Origin: Xestospongia bergquistia
Lineage: Eukaryota; Porifera; Demospongiae; Haplosclerida; Petrosiidae
Assembly: GCA_963965975.1 (NCBI GenBank)
Contig: OZ014418.1
Coordinates: 5,220,775 to 5,284,774, forward strand
Length of the DNA stretch: 64,000 nt
Direction: 5' to 3'
Below the pieces are notes generated by a model, which saw only the letters and a program-made list of their open reading frames with translations, did no database searches and was not told where the DNA came from. The stretch's first letter is position 1. The number at the start of each line of letters is the position of its first letter. A program made the position numbers and the translations under genes. Below are positions 12,090 to 23,162 of this stretch, in pieces.

Positions 12090-13457
12090 TTAATCATCTT
12101 GAGAGGGTAACAACAAGGCTATTTTAGAGATTGGTCTCTTGTAGGTTCCTGAGTTCATCTTCACAGTGACTACTCGCATGAGATCATCTTTGCCTGCATG
12201 AATCTTAATCACTCTGGCAAGTGGCCATTTCGAGGGAATTAAATTATCCTGTTGCAAAATCACAATGTCTCCAACACAAATATTTCTTGATGGATAGTGC
12301 CATTTTGTATAGCGTTTCAGACTAGTGATGTACTCTGACGACCAACGTTGCCAGAAATATACAAGTGCTTTTTCATAGGTGTCACGATGAAGGAGAACGA
12401 GGGAACGGTATGAGAATAAGGGATCAGGCAGAGCTTGCAATGGTCTGCCAATGAGAAAGTACCCAGGAGTAAGAGCTCCTGTTCCATCATCATCGAGTGA
12501 GAGAGAGACGAGAGGTCTACTGTTGAGACATGATTCCACTTGAGTGAGAACCGTAGTAAACTCTTCAAATGTCAGCTTCACACTGCCAATTACACATCTC
12601 AAATGCATTTTCATACTTTTCACTGCTGCCTCCCAAAGGCCACCAAAACGAGGAGCATGTTCAGGAATGAACTTCCACTGTATATTTTGTGTTGAACAAA
12701 ACTCAGAGATAGCATCTTGCGACCTCTGAGTTTTCAGAAATGCAATAAGTTCTTTGATCTCCCGAGCTGCGCCAACAAAATTTGTCCCGTGGTCACTCCA
12801 TATAAGAGTTGGTTTCCCTTGTTGAGGTATGAAGCGCCTTAGGAAGTCTTCAGTTGTTATCTCTGACACCAGTTCTAAATGCTAGGAAGGCTTCAGTTGT
12901 TAACTCTGACACCAGTTCTAAATGCACAGCTTTCACTGAAAGTGAAACAAAAACACTGGCATAGGTTTTAACTACAGTAGGTTTCATCACATGTCCATAT
13001 TTGATGTAGAAAGGGCCAGCATAGTCCACGCCAACCTTGTCAAAAACGAAATCAGGAGTGAGACGTCCAATAGGTAATTGACCTAGCATCTGATGTTGAG
13101 GCTTTGCTGAGGTACGTCGACGAATGACACAACTGCGGGTGATTGATCGAATTGCTTTACGTCCTCCAAGGATATAGAAATGGTGATTCAGAGAACAGTC
13201 TGGTTATGTATGACCAGCATGAAGTAAGTGAAGGTGTTCAAAATGAATCATCAGCTTAGTTACAGGATGTTTTCCAGATAGGATGACAGGATGCTAACTT
13301 GAATATGACACCTTCTTGTCGCAGTCTCTGCCATCCACACGTAGAATGCCAGATGAGTCAAGGATTGGATGGAGGGATAGCAAAGAACTAGAGCTACATA
13401 GGATTTTACTTTCCTTAATAGTCTCAATTTCCTCAAGAAAGCAATCTTCTTGAGCAA
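12090..13457 (-). pseudogene. BEL/Pao integrase, frameshifted
   Basis: The frame 12850-13089 holds the start of the catalytic core (FDKVGVDYAGPF, with the first Asp). Frame 12090-12869 continues it with IWSDHGTNFVGAAREI (second Asp), the ENPRFGG-like segment EHAPRFGGLWEA (catalytic Glu region), and a C-terminal domain typical of BEL integrases (GDIVILQQDN, WPLARVIKIHAGKD). The frame change falls exactly at a 43-bp tandem duplication (12841-12926). A zinc-binding N-terminus is only faintly visible upstream. Confidence 0.8.
12841..12926. repeat. 43-bp tandem duplication inside the integrase
   Basis: Two copies of a 43-base unit (AGGAAGTCTTCAGTTG... and AGGAAGGCTTCAGTTG...) differ at two or three bases. 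43 is not a multiple of three, so the duplication breaks the integrase frame. Confidence 0.85.
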
Positions 13458-13569
13458 TGGATATTTAATAGGTTTCAGCTGTGTGTAGCTCCTGAGTAGT
13501 CAGAGATGAAGACAATTGGAGAGAAGAACCATTCTTGTTGGTATGACAATTATTGACAAAACAAAGGAT

Positions 13570-14087
13570 CTAAGCTGTGACACGTTTCAACTTGGTATAA
13601 CTGGAGTAATGATCAATAGAAATGATTGGCACCTTGTTCTGAGTTACTGTATGGAGTGTACATACACTTTCCTCTGTTGTCTCAATATGAGGGAGGTCTG
13701 ACTGATGAGGCCATGCTGTGGGTGGCTGGGTCAACCAATTGGGACCATTCCACCATAACTGGTGTTCCAACAGTTCTATTGGAAACAGACCTCTTGATGC
13801 ACAGTCAGCTGGTTGTCGGTTCAATGGACATGGTTCCAACGATCGGGTGCTATCAACTCCACTGTGTAAGAGACTCGGTTGGCAACATAAGTGTTAAACC
13901 GTCTGGGGTTTCCAATTAGCCAGCCGAGAACAATAGTGCTGTCAGTCCAGGCATATATTTGAATGAGCGACAAATTGAAAACCTGCTGGACATGACGAAT
14001 TAGCTGAGCTAAAAGGTACGCTCCACATAACTCCAAAAAAAGGATGGTCAATCGCTTGATGGGGGCCACCTTGGTCTTAGAGGTCAT
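13570..14087 (-). pseudogene. BEL/Pao RNase H region, broken
   Basis: Frame 13821-14087 carries LELCGAYLLAQLIRHV and YAWTDSTIVLGWL, the Glu and Asp motifs of the BEL RNase H-like domain. Frame 13570-13839 continues with NRQPADCASRGL and WWNGPNWL, typical of the stretch joining RNase H to integrase. A frameshift separates the two near 13830. Confidence 0.75.
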
Positions 14088-14264
14088 TAATTAAACTTGT
14101 ATTCCTCCATCTAGGTCCATAATACGCAGATAAATGACAGCTGCATATGCCTGTTCCGATACATCACAAAAGCCATGGAGTTCCATGGAGATAATGTGAG
14201 CTTCCTTGGAGAAGTAGCATCGAGGGATGTATTTTGTAGAGAGGAGGTTGAGTTCAGATCTCCA

Positions 14265-15381
14265 TCAAGACCAGATATCATGAAATGAGTCGGGTACTGG
14301 GTCATCCCAACAGATTGTCAGCTCCCATAGCTGTTTCAATAAGATCTTAATCTTGATGATGGAAGGAGAAAACCACCCGAGGACATCAAAGATTTTGGCG
14401 ATATCAGATGCCAATATGCGTTTGATAGTAGGACAACTAGAAGGTGGCTTAGCAACAGTCAGACGGAAATGGTCTAGATTTGCATTCCACTCTATTCCAA
14501 GCGTTTTAACATATTCTATGTACGACTCGGGAATTGTATACATCGACTGAGAGTCTCATAGCTCAGAAGATACGTGCTGTAAAACTACCTGGTCATTTGA
14601 ATTCCACTTACGCAACAAGAAGCCGCCATGAGAGAATAGGTCTTGTAGTTGCCTTTGTAACTCAATTGCTTCTATGTGGAATCAGCACCAGTCAATCCAT
14701 CATCTACGTAGAAATCTCTGTTTACTTCATCAACGGCCAGTGGTAGTCCATGGTGAAATCAAGGGCGTTATGCTTGACCGACATGTTGGCAGCGAACGAG
14801 GAGGCGGAGACACCAGAGATGACTTGGGTCATGCAGTAGTCAAGTAGAGGATCCTTGGGATTCCTCCTCCAAACAAACTGATGTAGATCTCTATCGGATT
14901 TAGTGAGTTCAGTGACCCGGTACATGCGACTGACATCAGCAACAAGAGCCACACGGTGTAAATGAAAACGAAGTAGTACATCAAGGAGAGGTGGGTGAAT
15001 GGTAGGTCCAACCAACAATATATCATTTAGGGAGACTCCAGTAGCAGACTTGGCTGAAGCGGCAAACACAGCTCTGATCTTTGTGGTTGTGCTCGACTCC
15101 TTTTTTACTGCATGCATGGGAAGACAGAAAACGTCTTGTAAAGACTTCTCCAGATCATCCAAGGGAACTAGTTCAGCATGCCCCCTCTCAAAGTACTCAA
15201 TCATCACAGAATCAAAGTCATCAAACTGCTCCTTGTCATATAGAGATTGCTCCAATGAGAGGAATCTTCTCACAGCCTGAGATCTGGATTCACCCAATGA
15301 CTTAGTATGTGGTTTCTTGGGCAGAGGAACAATGAAACAACCATCTTCTGATCGTGAGTGTTTGTCTTTGAAGTGTTGCAC
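14265..15381 (-). pseudogene. BEL/Pao reverse transcriptase, broken
   Basis: Frame 14722-15381 shows the N-terminal RT fingers of the class (MHAVKKESSTTTKIRAVFAA, LNDILLVGPTIHPPL, VALVADVSRMYR with the first catalytic Asp). The expected palm motif lies in a damaged stretch near 14550-14720. Frame 14265-14543 carries the thumb/connection (VLGWFSPSIIKIKILLKQLW, ITICWDDPVP-like). At least one frameshift and stops are present. Confidence 0.75.
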
Positions 15382-15618
15382 AACTAAACGCTCTTCTGGA
15401 GTAAGATAAGATTAATCCTTTAGACATTCCTCTATCTCCCTGAACTTTTGCAAAAAATCATCTCCAGTGGTGACGGAAACATGATGAGAGGCTATGGAGT
15501 GACTTGAGGCATAGACATAGAGCTTTCCAGCCAGGACCCAACCAAACTCTGTCTCAAAGGCAGACGGAGAGCCAGGAGCACCAGTCCAATGGCCCTGACA
15601 AACAAAGATGTCAACTCC

Positions 15619-16110
15619 CTAAAATATGTCTATTCTTCTGGGGAGACCAAAGTCTGGGTCCGCTAGGGGAATGCCCTGCAAATGTCTCCACTTCAAATCA
15701 AAAGAAATGGGGTGAAGTGGCAGGTCACACATCACACGAGGTACAACAACAGCTGTCACCTTGAATTTCTTAGAAGGAGACCGAACAGCAAATATAATGA
15801 GATTAGCGATGGCTTGGTGAGGAGAGTTGTGAGAGAGACCAGCGATGCCTGAGATTTGCACACCTTGTCGGGAGCGTGGAAGATGCAGGCTTTGAGACAA
15901 ACACTCTGATACAAAGGAGGCTGACGAGGCAGAGTCAAGAATGGCTCTAGCTTCCACGGAGGATCCATCAGGAGCATCAACCAAAACACAACAGGTCACT
16001 AGCCAAGATTTTGAAGAAAGTCCAGCGGCAGTATTCGACACAACAGATTGAGAAGTACTAGCTGTACCAGTGGAAGTTGATGCATTATCCTTGTGTTCCA
16101 AGTGTAACAA
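15619..16110 (-). pseudogene. BEL/Pao aspartic protease (DUF1758-like)
   Basis: 163 open codons. ARAILDSASSASFVSE is the catalytic-loop region; the usual Asp-Ser/Thr-Gly/Ala triad appears as DSAS. It is followed by the flap-side ISGIAGLSH and a conserved tail (DLPLHPISFDLKWRHLQGI) ending LADPDFGLPRRID, the classic DUF1758 C-terminus that leads into the reverse transcriptase. Confidence 0.75.
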
Positions 16111-16140
16111 GGTATGATGTGGCTTCTGACATTTCCTGCA

Positions 16141-17420
16141 TCAATGCAGAGACGTGCACTCCTTCACAAAATGCCCTGGTTGGAGACAATTCATGCAAAG
16201 GTGGTGTGACTTCAATGTAGAGACCATCTCATCATGAGGTAGTGACTTGAATTGCAGACATGCATATAGAGGGTGTTTGTAAGACTTACAAGTGACACAG
16301 TTGTGTCTTGTAGAATTCACAGTACTGGCTGTAAACGAGGTTATTGACTTTCCAGCATTAGAACCATTCTTCACTGAGTGATAAAGGAACGAGATGGCTC
16401 ATAGTCCATTGCCTTGAGAGCTCAGAGATGTTGTTGAACGACATCATAGAGTCAGCAGAGGTCTTTGCCAGTTCCATCTCTGAGAGGAGTGGCCTCAAGG
16501 ATCATACGAACATGCGTCTGGTGGATGAGCCGTGGGCAATCATAGCATGCCTTCAGGCTTTCAATGGCTTCAGAATAGCAATCACCAGTTCAAGACAGAC
16601 CTTCAATGACCCCCTTTGCTGTACCATCCTTAAGTGAATGTCGGAGATACACCACTTTCTCAGCATCAGGCAAACCAGATCAGCTATGAATTGAAATAGA
16701 GAATTGCTCCCAAAAGGTCCTCCAGTTTATGATGTTCCCATCAAACTTAGGTACGTCCAATTTGGGCAGCTTAACTCTCTTGCTATCGAGTGAGGGTAGA
16801 GTTGAGTAAAAGGGTTGACCAGACAGGAATAGCAACCTCTTGATTTTAAGAGAGCAATCAAACAACTCTTTATCAAGTTGTGTTTGTGAGGTATAGAACT
16901 GAACGGATTCCTCTATACCAATGGACAAAAGATAGCTACAGATGTCTCCCAAATCAACCTTGAGATCACCAAGTTGCTCTTCATATTGACGAAGAAGATA
17001 AACATCATCAGGCCCTCCAGACAAGGAGCCAATTCTTTCGTTTACAGTAAATAAATTTCTTCCAAGACGAACTAACCTTCAGGAAGCTATCTTACGAGGA
17101 CCAAATTCGGAGGAGGAGTCACAGACTACAATCAGCCGCTTAATACGAGTAGACAATGTGGCCATCTCGTCATCATGTCCATCTAGAATGTCCTGCTCTT
17201 TGAGCATACTTTCAGTGTCCTCAATGAGATTGATGAGTGCATAGTGATGAAGCTTGAAGTCGGAGTCTAGACTCTCCAGTTTCTGCGACATCTCTTGCTC
17301 GAGATCAAGGGTGGCGGGCTGATCAGCTTTGCTCTCCAAATCCTTCAGACGAGTAAAAAGTCGAGTTATTGACGCATGAACGACACATCATCTGTTCCTA
17401 AGTGTAGTAGGATCTTGAGC
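16141..17420 (-). pseudogene. BEL/Pao gag with zinc knuckle, broken
   Basis: From the presumptive ATG near 17420 the reading frame is interrupted several times. Frame 17079-17339 is a coiled, charged N-terminus. Frame 16680-17024 contains KLPKLDVPKFDGNIINWRTF, the DUF1759 signature of BEL gag. Frame 16141-16374 has CVTCKSYKHPLYAC and CMNCLQPGHFVKEC, the zinc knuckle. Stops and frameshifts separate these blocks. Confidence 0.75.
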
Positions 17421-17771
17421 CATTATTTTTTTTAATGAAAAAGGTGAAAATGGGAATCAAAAATGGAGGTGCTAAGAGAGCATGTGGTCGAGTATGAAAG
17501 GGTGAATTCGACAGAGATAGCTGAGTTTTGAGAGAGAACCATCAAACTATCAACATTCTTGCTAGAATCTGTTTCGGTTGACCAAATATGTTGAGTTCTC
17601 TCCCGGATTGAACGAGACACAAAAATTGACATTCAACAAAAACTTTCTTTTCAAAAAGTGTGTGCTTCCAATTATACGAGATCAACTAATCAAGAAAATG
17701 ATAATTAGTTTAAATGATGGTCAAACAGGAAATGAATGATAATACATAAACAAACTATAATGAACATTAAC
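17164..17771 (-). repeat. Right long repeat of the BEL/Pao element (5' LTR and gag start)
   Basis: Matches 11437-12041. On the minus strand it begins TGTTAATGTTCATTATAG at 17771, next to host sequence. A candidate LTR 3' end (CA at about 17590, followed by TATTTGGTCAACCG as a possible primer-binding region) would give a 182-bp LTR, but this is not proven. Confidence 0.55.
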
Positions 17772-17906
17772 ACATAGTCATGAGGCAGAATTAGTACAGT
17801 TTGGCTAGCAAGACTTACACATATATAAACTAAAGTTATTACTATTTCACACAATGAATTTATAAAAATTCTAATGTTATTATCACTCAATCTAGTTAGT
17901 TATTGG

Positions 17907-19342
17907 TTATTTTAACTCTCCATATTCGCTATTCTTCTTATGAGATAGAAGAAGCAAAACAGCTGCAAAGCCAATGAATCCAATAAGTAAGAGACACTCC
18001 ACCCACGCACAAGCCTATAATAATAAGAAAGATAAAAAATTAGCCAGGTTAATTACTGTATTATGTTTAATAAAATTATATTTTTAAAATCATTAAAAAC
18101 CTTCTTCTAAGAAAAGCTAGGATTGTTACCATACAGCAAGAGTGGTAATTTATTTTATTTCTGCTATATATAAGGCATAGTGCAAATCAAACAATTCATT
18201 GCTTTAAGTGAATAAAGAATTGTTACAGATTGTTGCTTATGTTATAAAATCACTAACCATTGAGGACTGAATACTATGAAAGAAGTGGACTGCTTCTGGC
18301 ATCTTGTCTATGTCAGAGCACCTGCATGTTGACAGAGTATAAATAAGATCACAACATGTTACTACACATTATTGACATAGAGGTATAGTAAAATTACAAT
18401 ATGTTGTTAACTCAACTTTTTAAATAAACCAGCTTCAATTACTGTTTTACATGTTTTACTCAGCCCTGATGATATAACTATAGCAACAACCAGAGACATC
18501 AAAACAGCCAATGTGATAACAAAGATGGCCACAATATTAAAAATAGTAACACTGAATTGCAAAAAGAATAGCATATTATTAATTTATGATTATATATATA
18601 TATATATATATCAGGCCTGGGGTAATAGTAAAATGTAATAATGACAGTAATAGTAATAGTAACGATAACATTTTTTCATGTAATAGTAATAGTAATAGTA
18701 ATATATGTTTGATAATAGTGGTGTAATAGTAATAGTAATAATAATAGAAGGGAAAGTAATATGTAATTTCATATGAATTGCATTACTGTTTAGTCCTGTA
18801 TTGTGTTAGTTAGCAATTTAGCATGTGTCTCTGTCACTCTCTGATCAGTTAGCAAGGTATAGCAACATACATATGATGCTTAGTAGGCAATGATGGCACA
18901 AGAAACAAATTATACCAACTTCAAAGTTCAAACCATAGCACATAGTGACAAAGGCAGTATTTAAGGCACATAGAATAGGCTGGGCTTCATTACAGCTGCA
19001 TTTTTACTAACTTTTCAAGCTAAGTGTGCTTATACTGATGGCTACTGAATCCAGAGTGCTATATAGCGAGCGGGTAAGATTTTCCGACCTGACAGGTGCT
19101 CCCTGAGTGACTCTGTATTTCAAAAACTAATTGACATAAAATGCAATGGAATGTTAGTGATGTTACAACTGCTTGATTTCATTTCTTAAATACAAATTAC
19201 AATCTTAACCTTGTCATGAAGTAATAGTAATAGTAATAGACTTCAAAGTAATAGTAATAGGAAAATTTTGAAGTAATAGTAATAGTAATAGATTACATTG
19301 CAATGTAATTGACCCCAGTCCTGATATATATATATATATATA

Positions 19343-19373
<31 letters not shown>

Positions 19374-19703
19374 TGTACAATACCTTCTCTTAATTATCAC
19401 TGAAAGAACAATAGTCACTAGTGCAGTAAGTATCAGAAAAGATACTGTAGCTTGTCCTCCAATAACAAACTTACAGATACTGTTAGAACTAAATCCTTGA
19501 TTATCATTGAGAAAGAGAATGCAATAGCGATCAGAAAATGGACTATTTTCAGTGATTTTTTTGATATCATTATTCTTCTTTGCAAATACTCCAAGAGACG
19601 CCAGAGCAAAAGTCAGAGCAACAAGAAGTATAAGACATTTCACTATCAAGAGGATAATAGTGGTAGTCTTTCCAATTGGTACTGGAATCTCCACAGTCTT
19701 CAT
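17907..19703 (-). CDS. Four-helix (tetraspan) membrane protein B, complete
   Basis: Minus-strand exons 19384-19703, 18417-18551, 18258-18321 and 17907-18014 join to 209 codons (208 aa), with the same phases (2, 2, 0) as tetraspan A. Protein: short N-tail MKTVEIPVP, helix 1 (about residues 17-40), loop with KKNNDIKKI, YCIL and SNSICKFVIGGQA, helix 2, helix 3 starting FNIVAIFVITL, a loop with TCK and CSDID, helix 4 (WVECLLLIGFIGFAAVLLLL), tail HKKNSEYGELK. The exon-2 donor (GTTGAG) is weak but conserved in copies C and D. Intron 1 is 832 bases because a 712-bp hAT-like element sits in it; in copies C-E it is only 49-68 bases. No frame damage, so it may be functional if the intron is spliced. 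Confidence 0.75.
18612..19323. mobile_element. Non-autonomous hAT-like element with TAATAG subterminal repeats
   Basis: Ends are CAGGCCTGGGGT and, reversed, CAGGACTGGGGT. These are imperfect terminal inverted repeats of hAT style, embedded in (TA)n that would provide the 8-bp target duplication. Near both ends lie runs of GTAATAGTAATAG hexamers. No transposase frame. The paralogous introns of tetraspans C, D and E lack it, supporting insertion. Confidence 0.65.
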
Positions 19704-19960
19704 TTAGATGGCAGTTCTAGCAGCGCAAAGGATACAAGCTGACATTGACTATAACGGGAGATATTTGCTCCGCCTACACATAATTAGGGGATTGTATCTT
19801 AAATTCAATTTCACTGAAATAAATAATTTTTATATTCAAAATCAAATCAACTTTTATAAAAGAAAACCTCGCAAGTATTATACTACATTTTAATTTATTT
19901 TAACTTATTAATACTTTATAAGCATTCTAAAAAAATAAAATTCTACATCTACATTTCATC
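19704..19960. other. Promoter-side flank of tetraspan B
   Basis: Matches 49462-49690 upstream of tetraspan E (shared AGCAGCGCAAAGGATA and CTACACATAATTAGGGGAT). It is also the spacer to the 3' end of the beta-helix/8-TM gene copy. It holds no gene. The tetraspan promoter must lie here. Confidence 0.5.
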
Positions 19961-20792
19961 AGCATAGTTATTATCCAAAGTCCTCTGGTGTAAAGTCAAA
20001 AATTAGACTTTCTCTTCTCATTAGAGTAACTGCTGCTGAGCCTGGACGATTGCACTCAGAAGATGATGAAACATCATTATTAGGCAATGTCTTTTCACAC
20101 TCATTGACAATTTTTGACATACATTCTTTTTTCTCTATATAACTTGATTAGACTCTCAAACAGTGGAGTTAGTGTTAGTATTATAAGAACAGATTAAGCT
20201 ACACCAGTAGATATGCCACTAGCAATAACTTGACTGTATTGTCCATTTGTCACTATACTACTGAGAGTTACAAAACCAATGTTGAGATATGACAAGATTT
20301 CAATTGTATTCAGTTCTCACATACCCCCAACTATCCAAGCTAAACTTGCTAATAATAAAACAAATCCAAGAATGATGATGTTGTTGACTTGATAGTTCAT
20401 ACTAGATGTATAAGAGAAGAGACCTGTTATTACAATATGTACTATTAGTAAGAGTCCTGTCCAGAACCGGCAACTATCCTTAACTATCCGTAACTTTAAT
20501 GTTGAAGCCACTGAGAGGAAAATACCAGTAATGTATAGACAATCCCAATAAAGAGAAGAATGCTAGAGAATATTAGTAAAGGAAGACGTGGATTACTTGA
20601 GTAGTCTAATGTTGCATCCACACTCCAAATGAACCACCTATTGTTAATACAAGAGAGTGTTGTAAACATAAAGATATTGGTTATGTTACGTAATAATTTG
20701 GTATAAGACATGAGGAATAATGTTGCTAGTACTGATACAGCATTTCTACCACAATGGAAATGCAAACTGCAGCCATGTTTTCCAATAACCAT
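19960..20792 (-). pseudogene. C-terminal fragment of a beta-helix/8-TM membrane protein
   Basis: Minus-strand frames 20496-20792 and 20317-20511, and the region down to 19970, match the membrane domain and tail of the protein at 49754-52645 (LATLFLMSY, WFIWSVDATL, SQWLQH, FWTGLLL, SSMNYQVNNIIILG, LTPLFESLIKLYREK, VTLMRRESLIFDF). There are deletions: the segment after SQWLQH and much of the first helices are missing. Stops and frameshifts are present. Confidence 0.8.
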
Positions 20793-20889
20793 CTAATCCA
20801 TTGTAGAAACATATCTGTTATATCATGTGTAGCTAGAGCAATTCTTTTATTGTATATAATAAATATCTACGTGGCCCAATGGCCAACTG

Positions 20890-21130
20890 CACTGTAAAAT
20901 TGATTGGTTGATTAACCATTATTCGGTTATACAGGTTGCATTTACAAACTTATTTTTGTTGGAAAAGTAAGCATAATATTGTTTTCATTACTAATGTACT
21001 ACTGCTTATGTAGCTACATAGCCATTAATGTTATAACACATTAGTAATCAAAATAGTATTAAGTTTACTTTTGCATATGCAACCCATATAACCATGTATT
21101 GGTTAAACCAGCTATTCAATTTTTACAGTG
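20890..21130. mobile_element. Mariner-like MITE, copy 1
   Basis: 241 bases, starting CACTGTAAAATTGATTGG and ending CAATTTTTACAGTG. The long inverted ends share GGTTGATTAACC/GGTTAAACCAG, GGTTATACAGGTTGCA and AAAAGTAAG. It is the same family as 43382-43625, in the opposite orientation. The flanks (TG on both sides) resemble a decayed TA duplication. Confidence 0.75.
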
Positions 21131-21229
21131 TGAGCATGCGCAAATACATAAACATAAGATACCACAACAGGTATCTCAATTAATTTTATATTTATTCCAT
21201 TATATGGTATAGCTATTGTAGTTTTATCA

Positions 21230-21870
21230 GACTGTAAGACCTGGTATGAAGCAGGTTATACTACCAGTGGTGTATATCTTATCAATCCTGCTCCATTTGA
21301 GGTCAGCTGTAGTACATTTATTTCCATATCATACTACATGTATCTATAGGCCTATTGTAACATGGAGACTGATGGTGGTGGATGGACTGCGTTTTAAAGA
21401 AGAATGGATGGTTCTGTTGACTTCTATCTCAACTGGGTTGATTATGTTCATGGTTTTGGTAACACTTCAGGAGAATATTGGTTAGGACATGACAACATCC
21501 ATTGTTTAGTTAATGGGAGTGTATCTACAAAACTACAAGTTGATATGATAGATAAAAATGGTAACAGTACATATGCCAGTTACTCTACCTTTTAGATTTT
21601 TGGTTCTACCACTAATTATAGACTCCATGTATCTGGATATAGGGGTGTGGCTGCAGACTCACTGGATATCATAACCTCATGGAATTTAGTACTAAAGACA
21701 ATGACAATGATCAATGGAGTGGTGGTAGTCATTTGCTGCATGGTGGTATAATGGTTGCCATATCTCTATTAAATGGTCTATATGGTGTCGATGGTGCCAG
21801 AGGCATTCATTGGGATTCTTGGCAAGACTATTCTCTACCATTTGCAGAAATGAAACTACGTCATATCTAA
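21230..21870 (+). pseudogene. Fibrinogen-related (FReD) domain, inactivated
   Basis: From an AG acceptor near 21230 the frame reads DCKTWYEAGYTTSGVYLI, then CNMETDGGGWTAF, a stop (TAA), RRMDGSVDFYLNW, YVHGFGNTSGEYWLGHDNIH, a second stop (TAG), YRLHVSGYRGVAADSL, and MEFSTKDNDND (Ca-site region). In another frame come AWWYNGCHIS and finally HWDSWQDYSLPFAEMKLR. This is the complete order of a fibrinogen C-terminal domain as found in ficolins and tachylectins. Two in-frame stops, a frameshift around 21735-21765, and an insertion after SCS show it is not functional as read. Confidence 0.85.
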
Positions 21871-21880
21871 TAACAAACAT

Positions 21881-23074
21881 GTCCTCAGTAATACTTGTTA
21901 AGTAAAGACATTATTTAATTATTTTGTCCCTTACTTCATAAAATATATAGTTTGTAATAATTGAATTTTCTTTAAAAATAAAATCAGTCACATTTCTGCA
22001 TCTGTAACATCTGTTATCATTCCATTCCAATTTAAAGAAATTAATCAAATGGTTTACTTTATTATTGTTCTCAAGAGTCATATAAAACAATTGATATACT
22101 AGTTGTGATTCATTAGATTGTTTAGTTCAGTAATAACAAACTAATTATCAAGCAGCCTATACTTGGTTGAGGTGGAGGCTCCATGTGTTGCCTTATTAAT
22201 ACATCTGTTATGGACTATGTTATTAAACATACAATAATACATTGGATAGTAGTAATTAATAGCTAGTAGGTACACACGTAAGTAGAAATTTTCTTAATTA
22301 CTAAAACATTTGTTAATGAAGCTTGAGTTGTAATGGCTGCTAATGCCACTGTTTAACTACAGTTACTATCCTACCATATTATAACTATGGTTATCATATT
22401 GTTAGTAGTAGTGTTACTAACTCTTAATATTACTAGTATAGCACAGAGATCATCTCATTGTATGACTCCCTACAACATGGATCTGATGTCCTATTAATTA
22501 GGTTTATAAACCTTGTGTAAAGTGATCCATTAATTTACATGTACATGTATTATAAAAACAAGGGGATTATTATGCAGAAACAAACAGAAGGACTAGACAC
22601 AAACTAGGTGGTAATTGAATTATGTCTTCACATATAACCTAAGGACAGAATGGCAATTGGTGAGGTATGCTATAATCACACCCAGTAAGACCACACCCAC
22701 AAATCTGTGTCTAATTGCAAGCACCACACCCACAAATCAAGCTTTAATAACCACACCTACTAACAATTTTGGGTGTGATTTATATTGACCACACCTCATA
22801 TTTAATTAATGTTATTAGGTAGTCTCATTTTTCACCCAAACAAACCTTATTATATATGGGGTTGGCAGGAAGATCATTAATTAGTTGCTGGTGACGTCCT
22901 TAGCTTTCTCTCTGAATGATATACTCACCTTTGTCCTTTGCTTTAGAGGGTTTACTTGATAATTACTTTAAATTATCCTCAATACTTACCTCTACCAATG
23001 GTTTGATATTATATAAATTATGTATGATATATAGGGAAGTGTAGATACACAACATTTTGTCATAACTATGTAAT
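21881..23074. other. Spacer with one possible signal-peptide exon
   Basis: Mostly AT-rich sequence without genes apart from the small open frame at 22387-22497. Around 22675-22800 the words CACACCCA, CACACCTA and GGGTGTGAT recur on both strands, perhaps a remnant of an unknown short repeat. Confidence 0.4.
22387..22497 (+). CDS. Possible secreted-protein first exon (signal peptide)
   Basis: ATG followed by IILLVVVLLTLNITSIA, a good signal peptide, then QRSSHCMTPYN; stop after 36 codons. It resembles 27624-27746 (ILLVLVLLAHDITTV then GSSHSMT). The pair looks like duplicated first exons of a secreted family, possibly the fibrinogen-domain genes, since one lies just downstream of a FReD pseudogene. 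That link is inference. Confidence 0.35.
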   Translation: MVIILLVVVLLTLNITSIAQRSSHCMTPYNMDLMSY

Positions 23075-23145
23075 GCTACCAAATATAACACTGCCAAATG
23101 TAATACTGCCAAATGTAATACTGCTGGTCATTACATTACATCTCA
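23075..23145. repeat. 15-bp minisatellite, left bracket of the exon-like array
   Basis: About four copies of TGCCAAATGTAATAC-like 15-mers on the + strand. The reverse complement of the same motif forms the larger array at 25480-25600 on the other side of the 134-bp units. Confidence 0.7.
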
Positions 23146-23162
23146 AAATACAGTGTATGCAA

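Larger units (their letters stand above)
11437..17771 (-). mobile_element. Decayed BEL/Pao-type LTR retrotransposon
   Basis: Minus-strand order is gag, CCHC zinc knuckle, DUF1758-like aspartic protease, reverse transcriptase, RNase H, integrase with a DUF5641-like tail, the layout of the BEL/Pao class. A 605-base segment at the left (11437-12041) repeats the right end (17164-17771). On the minus strand both begin TGTTAATGTTC, as an LTR would, and both run on into the start of gag. The right boundary is supported because sequence from 17772 on (AGTCATGAGGCAGAAT) matches host sequence at 48532 without the element. Many frameshifts and stops: not autonomous. Confidence 0.85.

Noticed and set aside
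22675..22800. Repeated CACACCCA words as a SINE or regulatory array
   Set aside because: Irregular spacing, no A/B box promoter, no second locus in the window.
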